Assembly: GCA_046289925.1 (NCBI GenBank)
Contig: JBKBUN010000079.1
Coordinates: 1-14,438, forward strand
Reading direction: 5' to 3'
DNA from: Acidovorax_G sp046289925
GTDB lineage: Bacteria > Pseudomonadota > Gammaproteobacteria > Burkholderiales > Burkholderiaceae_C
DNA: 14,438 bases
A program made the position numbers and the translations under genes. The notes beneath the pieces are model-generated. The model was given only the letters and a program-made list of their open reading frames with translations. It was not told the origin of the DNA and did not search any database. The number at the start of each line of letters is the position of its first letter. The first letter of the stretch is position 1. This document shows, one piece after another, positions 7,291 through 14,230 of this stretch.

Positions 7291-7435
7291 CGGGTGGGCG
7301 GGTCGGTACACTGGCCAAAGGCCTTGGGCGTGCTGTGCCAACGCAGTGCAGCAGCCCGGCCGGGCTGTGGCGCCACGGGCTTTGTGCCTGCGCTGCGCCG
7401 CAGCGGTTTGCAGCATCACACCACGAGATTTCACC
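7291..7435. promoter_or_regulatory. Divergent intergenic region with 16-bp palindrome
   Basis: This 145-bp region must hold the promoters of the minus-strand molybdopterin oxidoreductase and the plus-strand binding-protein gene. A perfect 16-bp palindrome CAGCCCGGCCGGGCTG is at 7352-7367, near the middle. A second inverted repeat, CGCTGCG-C-CGCAGCG, is at 7391-7405, 30 bp before the binding-protein start. Either could be a regulator site, or the second a leader hairpin. No convincing -35/-10 pair was found on either strand. Confidence 0.4.
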
Positions 7436-8584
7436 ATGAACCATCACGGTTGGCAGCGCCGGCAACTGGCGCTTGGAATGGGGGCGCTGGCCCTGAGCGC
7501 CACGCCCTGGGTGCGCGCCCAAAGCGAGGGGCGTATCGTCCTCGGGCAGTCGGCCCCCTTCAGCGGCCCGGCCGCACAACTGGGCATCCAGTTCCACCAG
7601 GGTGCCAAGCTCTTTTTCGACCAGCTCAACGCGCAGGGCGGCGTGAACAAGCGCCAGATCGAGATTCGCACGCTGGATGACGGCTACGAGCCCGAGCGCT
7701 GCGCCGAGAACACGCGCAAGCTCATCGCCGACGATGTATTTGCGCTGTTCGGCTACGTCGGCACGCCCACGAGTCTGGCGGCGCTGCCGCTGTTCACGCA
7801 GGCCAAGGTGCCGTTCTTTGCCCCCTTTACAGGTGCCGAGGCACTGCGCCAGCCCTTCAACCGGCTGATCTTCCATGTGCGCGCTTCGTACTTTGACGAA
7901 ACCGCGCTCATCGTGCGCCAGCTCACGAACCTCGGGCTCAAGAAGATCGCGGTCTTCTACCAGAACGATGCGTATGGCAAGACGGGGCTCGACGGCGTGA
8001 CGCGTGCCCTCAGTGCCCAGAAGCTGGCACCTGTGGCCACGGCCACGGTGGAGCGCAACTCCACCGACGTGGCCGCTGCGGTGCAGAAGATCAACGCCGC
8101 CAGTCCTGACGCGGTGGTGCAAATCACGGCTTATGGCGCGGCCGCGGCCTACGTGCGCGCGGCGCGCAAGGCGGGGTTCGGCGGCACCTTCTACAACGTG
8201 TCGTTTGTGGGCACACAAGCCCTGGCCGACGCGCTGGGCAAGGACGGCGCCGGGGTGGTCGTGTCACAGGTCGTGCCTTCGCCTTACCAGCCCTCGCGTC
8301 CCATCACCCGGGAGTTTCTCGACGCCATCAAGAAGGGCGGCGACAAGGTGCAGGCCAATTATTCGAGCCTGGAGGGCTACATCGCGGCCCGGGTATTCGT
8401 CGAAGGGCTGCGCCAGACGCTGGCAGCGGGCAAGCTGACGCGCGAGAACTTCATTGCAGGCACGGAATCGTTGGGCACGCAGGTGATCGCCGGGTTCCCC
8501 GTGTCCTTCAGCGCCACCGACCACGCGGCGTCCAAATTCGTCGAAATGTCGATGCTCACAGGCGACGGGCGCGTGCGCACCTGA
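7436..8584 (+). CDS. ABC transporter substrate-binding protein, branched-chain amino acid type
   Basis: This 382-residue periplasmic protein is of the Peripla_BP_6 / LivJ type. Residues 1-28 form a signal peptide: an N-region with twin arginine (R8-R9), a hydrophobic core LALGMGALALSA, and cleavage likely after WVRA. The Arg pair suggests Tat export is possible, but Sec is also plausible. The mature part shows the family pattern: IVLGQSAPFSGPAAQLG, LNAQGGVNKRQIEIRTLDDGYEPE, LIADDVFALFGYVGTPTSLA and IAVFYQNDAYGKTG. The Liv family binds branched-chain amino acids, amides, aromatic acids or other small ligands for uptake. No permease or ATPase gene (livHMGF type) is in the window, so it either borrows a transporter or acts in sensing. 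The start at 7436 puts the signal peptide at the N-terminus; a weak CGAGA lies 7 nt upstream. Confidence 0.92.
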   Translation: MNHHGWQRRQLALGMGALALSATPWVRAQSEGRIVLGQSAPFSGPAAQLGIQFHQGAKLFFDQLNAQGGVNKRQIEIRTLDDGYEPERCAENTRKLIADDVFALFGYVGTPTSLAALPLFTQAKVPFFAPFTGAEALRQPFNRLIFHVRASYFDETALIVRQLTNLGLKKIAVFYQNDAYGKTGLDGVTRALSAQKLAPVATATVERNSTDVAAAVQKINAASPDAVVQITAYGAAAAYVRAARKAGFGGTFYNVSFVGTQALADALGKDGAGVVVSQVVPSPYQPSRPITREFLDAIKKGGDKVQANYSSLEGYIAARVFVEGLRQTLAAGKLTRENFIAGTESLGTQVIAGFPVSFSATDHAASKFVEMSMLTGDGRVRT

Positions 8585-8635
8585 GGATTGGCCCTGGTGG
8601 GTGCGCGCGCTGGGCTGCCTGTGCGGTCTTGGGCT

Positions 8636-9793
8636 TCAGCCGATCTCGCGGCTGGTAGCCAGGCCGCGCAAAAACGCCTCGCAGCGGGCAAGCTGCTCCA
8701 CGCTCACGTATTCGTCGGGCTGGTGGGCTTGCTGGATGCTGCCCGGGCCGCATACCACCGTGGGGATGCCCGCCTGCTTGAACAGGCCAGCTTCGGTGCC
8801 GAAGGCCACGAGCGTGGTGCCGGTTTCGCCCGATAGGCGTTGTGCCAGGCGCGTGACCGGATCGTCGGCGCTGCCCAGAAAGCTCGGAATCTCGCAGATC
8901 GTGTCGAAGCGGAACCCCGTGTCTGCGGCCACGCGCTGCATGGCCGGCTCCAGCGAGCGCGCGTACTGCACCACTTCGGCCTGCATGGCGGCTGCGTCGG
9001 CCGTGGGCAGATCACGGAATTCGTAGCGGAATTCGGCGTCGCGCGGCACCACGTTGTCGGCAATGCCGCCGTGGAACTGCCCGACGCTCGCCGTGGAAAA
9101 CGGCACGTCAAAGCCTTCGAAGCGTGGCTCCTCGCGTTCAAAGCGCTCGGCCATGTCGCGCACGCGGCCAACCACACGCGCCGCCATCTCGATGGCGTTG
9201 ACCGAGTGCGGCGTGAGCGAGGAATGCGCCTCTTTGCCGCGCACGCAGCACCTGTAGCGGTACACACCCTTGTGTGCGATGGCGGGCACCATGTTCGTGG
9301 GCTCGCCAACGATGCAGGCCAGTGGGCGGATGCCTGCGTCGCGCAGGTCGGCAATCAGTTCGCGCACGCCAAAGCAGCCCACTTCTTCGTCGAAGCTGAA
9401 GGCGTAGTGCAGCGCAAAGGGTGCGTCGGCGTTCAAAAACACCTCGGCCTGGGCCAGTGCCAAGGCGATGAAGCCCTTCATGTCGGCGCTGCCGCGCCCA
9501 TACAGCCGCCCGTCGGCCACGGTGCCGCCCAGCGGGTCGTGCTGCCAGTCTTGGCCGTCCCAGGGTACTGTGTCGGTGTGGCCCGACAGGATCACGCCCG
9601 CGGGCTTGCCTTCGCCCAACGTGGCAAACAGGTTGGCCTTGCTGCGTTCGGCGTTGTAGGTGATGCGGCTGGCCACTCCAAGCCGTGCAAGGTGGTCGCG
9701 CACGAAGTGAATAAGCTCCAGGTTGGAGTTCTGGCTCACGGTGTTCATGCGCACCAGGGTCTGGGCCAGTGCAAGGGCGTGGGCAGAGAGCAT
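8636..9793 (-). CDS. argE: Acetylornithine deacetylase-like M20 hydrolase
   Basis: This 385-residue protein has the length and sequence of the ArgE branch of the M20 metallopeptidase family. These enzymes use two zinc ions to hydrolyse N-acetyl-L-ornithine (arginine synthesis) or other N-acyl amino acids. The metal and catalytic residues are visible: H72 and D74 in SGHTDTVPW, D104 in GSADMKGF, E136/E137 in SFDEEVG, E164 in VGEPT, and H357 in the CGPGSIQQAHQPDEYV block typical of ArgE. The dimerisation domain is about residues 180-290. It is cytoplasmic, with no signal. It is divergent from another M20 gene across 99 bp and convergent with the binding-protein gene (51-bp gap). No other arginine genes are nearby and betaproteobacteria usually use ArgJ, so a catabolic N-acyl amino acid role is possible. 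No clear Shine-Dalgarno was seen. Confidence 0.9.
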   Translation of the reverse strand: MLSAHALALAQTLVRMNTVSQNSNLELIHFVRDHLARLGVASRITYNAERSKANLFATLGEGKPAGVILSGHTDTVPWDGQDWQHDPLGGTVADGRLYGRGSADMKGFIALALAQAEVFLNADAPFALHYAFSFDEEVGCFGVRELIADLRDAGIRPLACIVGEPTNMVPAIAHKGVYRYRCCVRGKEAHSSLTPHSVNAIEMAARVVGRVRDMAERFEREEPRFEGFDVPFSTASVGQFHGGIADNVVPRDAEFRYEFRDLPTADAAAMQAEVVQYARSLEPAMQRVAADTGFRFDTICEIPSFLGSADDPVTRLAQRLSGETGTTLVAFGTEAGLFKQAGIPTVVCGPGSIQQAHQPDEYVSVEQLARCEAFLRGLATSREIG

Positions 9794-9892
9794 GTGCAGG
9801 CGCTTTTCGTTGTGCGCAAGAGTGGGATGGTGCGGGGCGTGTGCAGAGATATCGAACAGGCCCTAGACTGACGAATCGTAAGGGAACATACC

Positions 9893-11104
9893 ATGAAGCT
9901 GATCGATTCCATCGTCACCCAGGCGGCGGGCATTGCCGCTGTGCGACGCGACATCCACGCGCATCCCGAACTGTGCTTCGAGGAGGTGCGCACCGCCGAT
10001 CTGGTGGCCGCCAAGCTCACCGAGTGGGGCATCCCGATCCACCGCGGCATGGGCACCACCGGCGTGGTGGGCATCGTGCATGGGCGCGATGGCGGGGCCT
10101 CGGGCCGTGCGATCGGCCTGCGCGCCGACATGGACGCGCTGCCCATGCAGGAGTTCAACACCTTTGCCCATGCCAGCAAGCACCAGGGCAAGATGCACGC
10201 CTGCGGCCACGACGGCCACACGGCCATGTTGCTGGCCGCGGCCCAGCACTTTGCCCAGCACCGGCATTTCGACGGCACGGTGTACCTGATCTTCCAGCCC
10301 GCCGAAGAGGGCGGCGGTGGCGCGCGCGAGATGATCAAGGACGGCCTGTTTGAGCAGTTCCCGGTCGAGGCGGTGTTCGGCATGCACAACTGGCCCGGCA
10401 TGGCGGCTGGCCAGTTTGCCGTGAGCCCCGGTCCGGTGATGGCTTCGAGCAACGAGTTCAAGATCGTGATCCGCGGCAAGGGTTGCCACGCCGCCATGCC
10501 GCACAACGGTATCGACCCCGTACCGATTGCCTGCCAGATGGTGCAGTCTTTCCAGACCATCATCAGCCGCAACAAGAAGCCGGTGGACGCGGGCGTGATC
10601 TCGGTGACCATGATCCACGCAGGCGAGGCCACCAACGTGGTGCCCGACAGCTGCGAACTGCAGGGCACGGTGCGCACCTTCACGCTGGAGGTGCTCGACC
10701 TGATCGAGCAGCGCATGCGCCAGATCGCCGAGCACACCTGCGCGGCCCACGACGCCACCTGCGAGTTCGAGTTCGTGCGCAACTACCCGCCCACCGTCAA
10801 CTCGGCCCCTGAAGCCGAATTTGCCCGCCAGGTGATGGCGGAGATCGTGGGCGAGTCCAACGTGCTGGTGCAGGAGCCCACCATGGGCGCGGAAGACTTC
10901 GCCTTCATGCTGCAGGCCAAGCCGGGGGCGTACTGCTTCATTGCCAATGGCGACGGCGCGCACCGCGAGATGGGCCATGGCGGCGGCCCTTGCACGCTGC
11001 ACAACCCGAGCTACGACTTCAACGACGACCTGATCCCGCTCGGCGCCACCTATTGGGTGCGCCTGGCCGAGCGCTGGCTGGCCACACCGCGCGCTGCGGC
11101 CTGA
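9893..11104 (+). CDS. M20 family amidohydrolase (hippurate hydrolase-like)
   Basis: This 403-residue cytoplasmic enzyme is of the M20D amidohydrolase type (hippurate hydrolase, IAA-amino acid hydrolase, N-acyl-L-amino acid amidohydrolase). These hydrolyse the amide bond of N-acylated amino acids with a two-metal centre. Motifs in order: RRDIHAHPELCFEE (19-31), GLRADMDALPMQE (75-87), MHACGHDGHTAMLL with ligands C104 and H106, FQPAEEGGGGA with catalytic E138 and ligand E139, MHNWPG with H165, and the C-terminal LHNPSYDFND with H370. The dimerisation domain with KGCHAAMPHNGIDP starts near residue 185. An AAGGGA Shine-Dalgarno lies 7 nt before the start at 9893, supporting the choice. It is divergent from the argE-like gene. 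The exact acyl and amino-acid specificity cannot be told from the sequence. Confidence 0.93.
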   Translation: MKLIDSIVTQAAGIAAVRRDIHAHPELCFEEVRTADLVAAKLTEWGIPIHRGMGTTGVVGIVHGRDGGASGRAIGLRADMDALPMQEFNTFAHASKHQGKMHACGHDGHTAMLLAAAQHFAQHRHFDGTVYLIFQPAEEGGGGAREMIKDGLFEQFPVEAVFGMHNWPGMAAGQFAVSPGPVMASSNEFKIVIRGKGCHAAMPHNGIDPVPIACQMVQSFQTIISRNKKPVDAGVISVTMIHAGEATNVVPDSCELQGTVRTFTLEVLDLIEQRMRQIAEHTCAAHDATCEFEFVRNYPPTVNSAPEAEFARQVMAEIVGESNVLVQEPTMGAEDFAFMLQAKPGAYCFIANGDGAHREMGHGGGPCTLHNPSYDFNDDLIPLGATYWVRLAERWLATPRAAA

Positions 11105-11114
11105 CACAGAGGCG

Positions 11115-11149
11115 GGCATGGCGTGGCAGCGCGCGCTGTACGCCGTGCC
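11115..11149 (+). terminator. Long hairpin after the M20 amidohydrolase gene
   Basis: An extended inverted repeat begins 10 bp after the stop codon. GGCA/TGCC, a T-G pair, GGCGT/ACGCC, a small asymmetric bulge (GG against T), then CAGC/GCTG close on a GCGC loop. No T-run follows, so it is either a Rho-independent-like structure without a U-tract or an mRNA-stabilising stem. It may separate the M20 gene from the M14-like gene 88 bp further on. Confidence 0.45.
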
Positions 11150-11236
11150 GTCGCACGCCTCAGGCCCACACTGCCCCCTCCCGCGGTTGGCCTTCATGGC
11201 GCGTCCGCATTCCTTCCCCTTCACATCGCACCGCCC

Positions 11237-12343
11237 ATGTCCGATCTCGACACCGCGTTCTCCTCGTCCTATGCCCAGGCGCGCCGTCGCTTCCTGGAGG
11301 CCGCCGCGGCCGCAGGCCTGGCCATGCAGTCGCACCGCCACCCGCTGCCTGGGCGCGACGGTGAAGAACTGGCCATGGACGTGGTGCGAGAAGGCGCGGC
11401 CGATGCCGAGCGCCTGCTGATCGTGAGCAGCGCCTGTCACGGGGTCGAGGGCTACTGCGGCAGCGGCGTGCAGGTGGCCGCGCTGCGCGACAGCGCCTGG
11501 CGCACGCATGCACGGGACCACGGCGTGGCGGTGCTCTATATCCACGCGCTCAACCCCTACGGCTTCTCGCACATTCGCCGTGTGACGCATGAGAACGTGG
11601 ACCTGAACCGCAACTTCCAGGACTTCAGCCGCCCGCTGCCCGTGAACGAGGCCTACCGCGAGGTGCAGCCGCTGCTGCTGCCGGACGTCTGGCCGCCGGG
11701 CGAGGACAACGTGGCCGCCGTCCACCGCTTCATCGCCGAGCGCGGCGAAGCCGCCTGGCAGGCCGCCATCTCGCGCGGGCAGCACGAGTTTGCCGACGGC
11801 CTGTTCTTTGGCGGCACTGCCCCGACTTGGAGCAACCTCACGCTGCGCCAGGTGCTGCGCGAGCACGGCCAGCGCGCTCGCTCGATCGCCTGGATCGACC
11901 TGCACACCGGCCTGGGCCCGAGCGGGCATGGCGAACGCATTTATGCCGGGCGCGACGACGCCGTGGCCGTGGCCCGTGCCCGCGCCTGGTGGGCGGGGGG
12001 TGGGGCCACGCCGGTCACCTCGATCTACGACGGCTCGTCCAGCTCGGCCTTCCTGACCGGGCTGATGTGGAGCGCCATCTACGACGAATGCCCGCAGGCC
12101 GAGTACACCGGCATTGCGATGGAGTACGGCACCGTGCCGGTGCTGGACGTAATGAACGCGCTGCGCGCCGAGCAGTGGCTGCAACTGCACCCCGAGGCTG
12201 CGGCCGCGCTGGCAGCGCAGATCAAGCGGCAAATGCTCGACGCCTTCTACATCGACACCCCCGTATGGAGGGCCCAGATCGTGCGCCAGGCGCGCGAGTC
12301 GATGATGCAAGCCGTGGACGGGCTGGCGGGCAAGGTCGGCTGA
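11237..12343 (+). CDS. DUF2817 / M14-type zinc metallopeptidase
   Basis: This 368-residue protein matches the DUF2817 family, a group related to M14 carboxypeptidases. The M14 signature residues are recognisable: SSACHGVEGYCGSG with zinc ligands H68 and E71, NVDLNRNF with the substrate-binding N124-R125 pair, IDLHTGLGPSGHGE with third ligand H223, and AMEYGT with E296 in the place of the catalytic Glu. No signal peptide or membrane helix is seen, so it is predicted cytoplasmic, pointing to a small peptide or acylated amino acid as substrate rather than extracellular protein. The start at 11237 gives MSDLDTAFSSSYAQAR, which I take as the family start. Upstream in-frame Met at 11123 adds low-quality Arg/Pro sequence overlapping the hairpin. 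No strong Shine-Dalgarno is visible. It lies 132 bp after the M20 amidohydrolase, on the same strand. Confidence 0.85.
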   Translation: MSDLDTAFSSSYAQARRRFLEAAAAAGLAMQSHRHPLPGRDGEELAMDVVREGAADAERLLIVSSACHGVEGYCGSGVQVAALRDSAWRTHARDHGVAVLYIHALNPYGFSHIRRVTHENVDLNRNFQDFSRPLPVNEAYREVQPLLLPDVWPPGEDNVAAVHRFIAERGEAAWQAAISRGQHEFADGLFFGGTAPTWSNLTLRQVLREHGQRARSIAWIDLHTGLGPSGHGERIYAGRDDAVAVARARAWWAGGGATPVTSIYDGSSSSAFLTGLMWSAIYDECPQAEYTGIAMEYGTVPVLDVMNALRAEQWLQLHPEAAAALAAQIKRQMLDAFYIDTPVWRAQIVRQARESMMQAVDGLAGKVG

Positions 12344-12369
12344 GCACTCTCAGCGCTTTTGTGGGTTTG

Positions 12370-12431
12370 AGGTCAAATTGGCCGCTTGTGCTTCAAAGTT
12401 CAGCACAAGCAGCTCATATTTTGATAGCAAA
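12370..12431. repeat. Intergenic hairpin repeat, copy 2
   Basis: This is the second copy of the element at 3727-3789. It begins AGGTCAAATTGG and ends in the identical TTTTGATAGCAAA. The stem is GCCGCTTGTGCT (12381-12392) with AGCACAAGCAGC (12402-12413), a 12-bp arm with one C-A mismatch and a 9-base loop. It lies in the 103-bp gap between the convergent M14-like and WS/DGAT genes, where a terminator is expected. The stem is followed by TCATATTTT on the plus strand. Confidence 0.8.
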
Positions 12432-12446
12432 CCCGGTGCTGGCGCT

Positions 12447-14084
12447 TCAGTCCTGCCCCTGCTCCTCACCCCAGGGCAGCATGAGCGTGAGCAGTGAGAG
12501 CTGCGCAAACTCGGGTGCGAAGGCGTCGATGATCTGCTGCGGATCGGGACACAGCGTGGTGTCGCTGATCACCCCGAACTGCACGCCCCCGCCGTAGCTC
12601 AGGATGGACACGCCCAGTCCGATGGGCCCTGATTGCGGCACCCAGAACATGCACTGCGTCACGCGCGATCCGCACAGCGACAGCGGCTGGGAGGGCCCCG
12701 GCACGTTGGTCATCACCGCCGTGGTTTTGCGCGCAAACAGGCCCAGCAGCGCCTCCTGTGCGGGCTTGATCAGCAGCCCCGCCACCGACAGCATGGCAAA
12801 GGCCAGCAGCGGCTGCGTGCTGCCCTTGAGAGCGCGCATGCGCTTGCGCACCTCGTACACGCGCTCCACTGGGTTTTCAATGCCGATCGGCAGCACCAGC
12901 GGCACCAGGCCAAAGCGGTTGCCGAGCTTCCAGGCTTCTTCCATCGGGCGCAGGTTCACCGGAATCATGGCCCGGATCTCCTGGCCGCTCGGATCGTCGC
13001 CCTGGCGGCGCAAGTACCCGCCAATGGCCCCGGCCACGCAAGACAGCAGCACGTCGTTGATCGAGCAGTTGAGCGCACGCCCGATGGCCTTGACCTCGTC
13101 GAGCGGCAGCGGCGGGCACCAGGCCACGCGCTTGGTGTGCCCAGGCGTGCCCTTCAGCCGCGTGGGCGAGTCGTCGGGCATCAGCGCCAGGGCCGCGGCG
13201 TCGTTCAGGATCTGGTAGGCCACGCGGGCCGCATCGACTGTGCCATGCAGGCCGCCCAGCATGGCGTGCTGCATGGCTTTTTCCGGTTCGCGCAGCAGGT
13301 GCAGCGATTTGACGGCGCTGTCGCCCGCGATGTCCAGCGCCTTGACGGTAAAGCCGGTGAACGGTCGGATCAGCGCATCGGCGATCCAGTCCTCGGCCGA
13401 CGCCGGGGCGCGGCGGCGGCGCTTGGGCGGTTCGGACCCGCCATCGACCAGCGACATGGTCACCGAGATCAGCGCAATGCCGTCGGCAATGCAGTGGTGG
13501 ATGCGCACAATGAGCGCGCTGCCCGGCTGCCCGTCGTCGCCCACGAAGTCTTCGATCAGGTGCATCTGCCACAGCGGCCGCTTGGGGTCGAGCGGCTCCA
13601 TGGCGAGATGGCCCACGCGGTCCTGCAGCGCCTTTTGCATGCTCTGGCCGCGCTTGCGGGGCAGGGTTTCGCGCAGCAGGTGGGCGTGGATATCGAAATG
13701 CCGGTCTTCGACCCAGGTGGCACCGGCGGCGTCTTCCACCACGCGCTGGCGAAAGCGCGGGTACTGCAGCAGCCGCGCCTGCACACGCTCGGCCAGCGCT
13801 TCCCAGGTGATGCCGGGCGACAGCGTCCACACCCCGTTGATCATCATGAGGTTATGTTCGTTGTCCATGCGCAGCCAGGCGGTGTCCACCTTGCTCATGC
13901 GGTCGCCCGACAGGCCCAGCATGCCCGTGGCCGCACGGCGCACAGGCTTGGGTATGGCCCGCACCGCGCTGCGCGCAGCGCGCACTGGCGCGTCGAGCGG
14001 GCCCTGGGCTTGTGGCAGCCCGCTGGCAGCGGGCGCTGCGGCCTGGGGGCGGGTGTGGGAGGGGGCGGGAATGCGGGTCACCAT
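12447..14084 (-). CDS. Wax ester synthase / diacylglycerol acyltransferase (WS/DGAT)
   Basis: This 545-residue enzyme is of the bacterial WS/DGAT family, which esterifies fatty alcohols or diacylglycerol with acyl-CoA to make wax esters or triacylglycerol at the membrane/lipid-body surface. The catalytic HHxxxDG motif is H196-H197-C-I-A-D201-G202. Other family blocks are KVDTAWLRMDNEHNLMMING (65-84), LDPKRPLWQMHLIEDF (165-180), the N343-D344 pair in NCSINDVLLSCVAGA, MIPVNLRP (373-380), TNVPGP (459-464), and PQSGPIGLGVSILSY in the C-terminal DUF1298 domain. An N-terminal Pro/Ala-rich extension of about 60 residues precedes the core; Met63 (13898) is an alternative start. No good Shine-Dalgarno precedes 14084. 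It is divergent from the acyl-CoA-binding protein gene, which suggests shared acyl-CoA metabolism. Confidence 0.92.
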   Translation of the reverse strand: MVTRIPAPSHTRPQAAAPAASGLPQAQGPLDAPVRAARSAVRAIPKPVRRAATGMLGLSGDRMSKVDTAWLRMDNEHNLMMINGVWTLSPGITWEALAERVQARLLQYPRFRQRVVEDAAGATWVEDRHFDIHAHLLRETLPRKRGQSMQKALQDRVGHLAMEPLDPKRPLWQMHLIEDFVGDDGQPGSALIVRIHHCIADGIALISVTMSLVDGGSEPPKRRRRAPASAEDWIADALIRPFTGFTVKALDIAGDSAVKSLHLLREPEKAMQHAMLGGLHGTVDAARVAYQILNDAAALALMPDDSPTRLKGTPGHTKRVAWCPPLPLDEVKAIGRALNCSINDVLLSCVAGAIGGYLRRQGDDPSGQEIRAMIPVNLRPMEEAWKLGNRFGLVPLVLPIGIENPVERVYEVRKRMRALKGSTQPLLAFAMLSVAGLLIKPAQEALLGLFARKTTAVMTNVPGPSQPLSLCGSRVTQCMFWVPQSGPIGLGVSILSYGGGVQFGVISDTTLCPDPQQIIDAFAPEFAQLSLLTLMLPWGEEQGQD

Positions 14085-14230
14085 CAGACGTCAACCGGTT
14101 GTGTTTTTGGGGGCGTGCCTCTACGCCACGGCGCGCCGCGCTTGTTGTGGCCACCGTAAGATACAACGCGACCGCTGCCTGCGGACACCGTTGTTACCCC
14201 ACCCCGACACGCCCCTCTAGGAGACCTTGC
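14085..14230. promoter_or_regulatory. WS/DGAT-ACBP divergent intergenic region
   Basis: This 146-bp region should hold promoters for both lipid genes. TAAGAT at 14157-14162 resembles a plus-strand -10 box about 70 bp before the ACBP start, but no matching -35 was found. The ACBP Shine-Dalgarno AGGAGA is at 14219-14224. No clear operator palindrome longer than 8 bp was seen. Confidence 0.3.

Noticed and set aside
7438..7500. Tat signal on the binding protein as a firm call
   Set aside because: Twin Arg is present (QRRQLAL) but the motif lacks the S/T-RR-x-F-L-K context, so Sec export is equally possible; kept only as a note.
5125..7680. 851-codon plus-strand open frame opposite the molybdoenzyme
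   Set aside because: His/Gly/Ala/Val-rich antisense shadow; the opposite strand carries a full set of conserved motifs.
9863..12310. 815-codon minus-strand open frame opposite both the M20 amidohydrolase and the M14-like gene
   Set aside because: It spans two well-supported plus-strand genes and their intergenic gap with no recognisable domain.
12633..14159. 508-codon plus-strand open frame opposite WS/DGAT
   Set aside because: No family resemblance; the minus strand shows HHxxxDG and the other WS/DGAT motifs.
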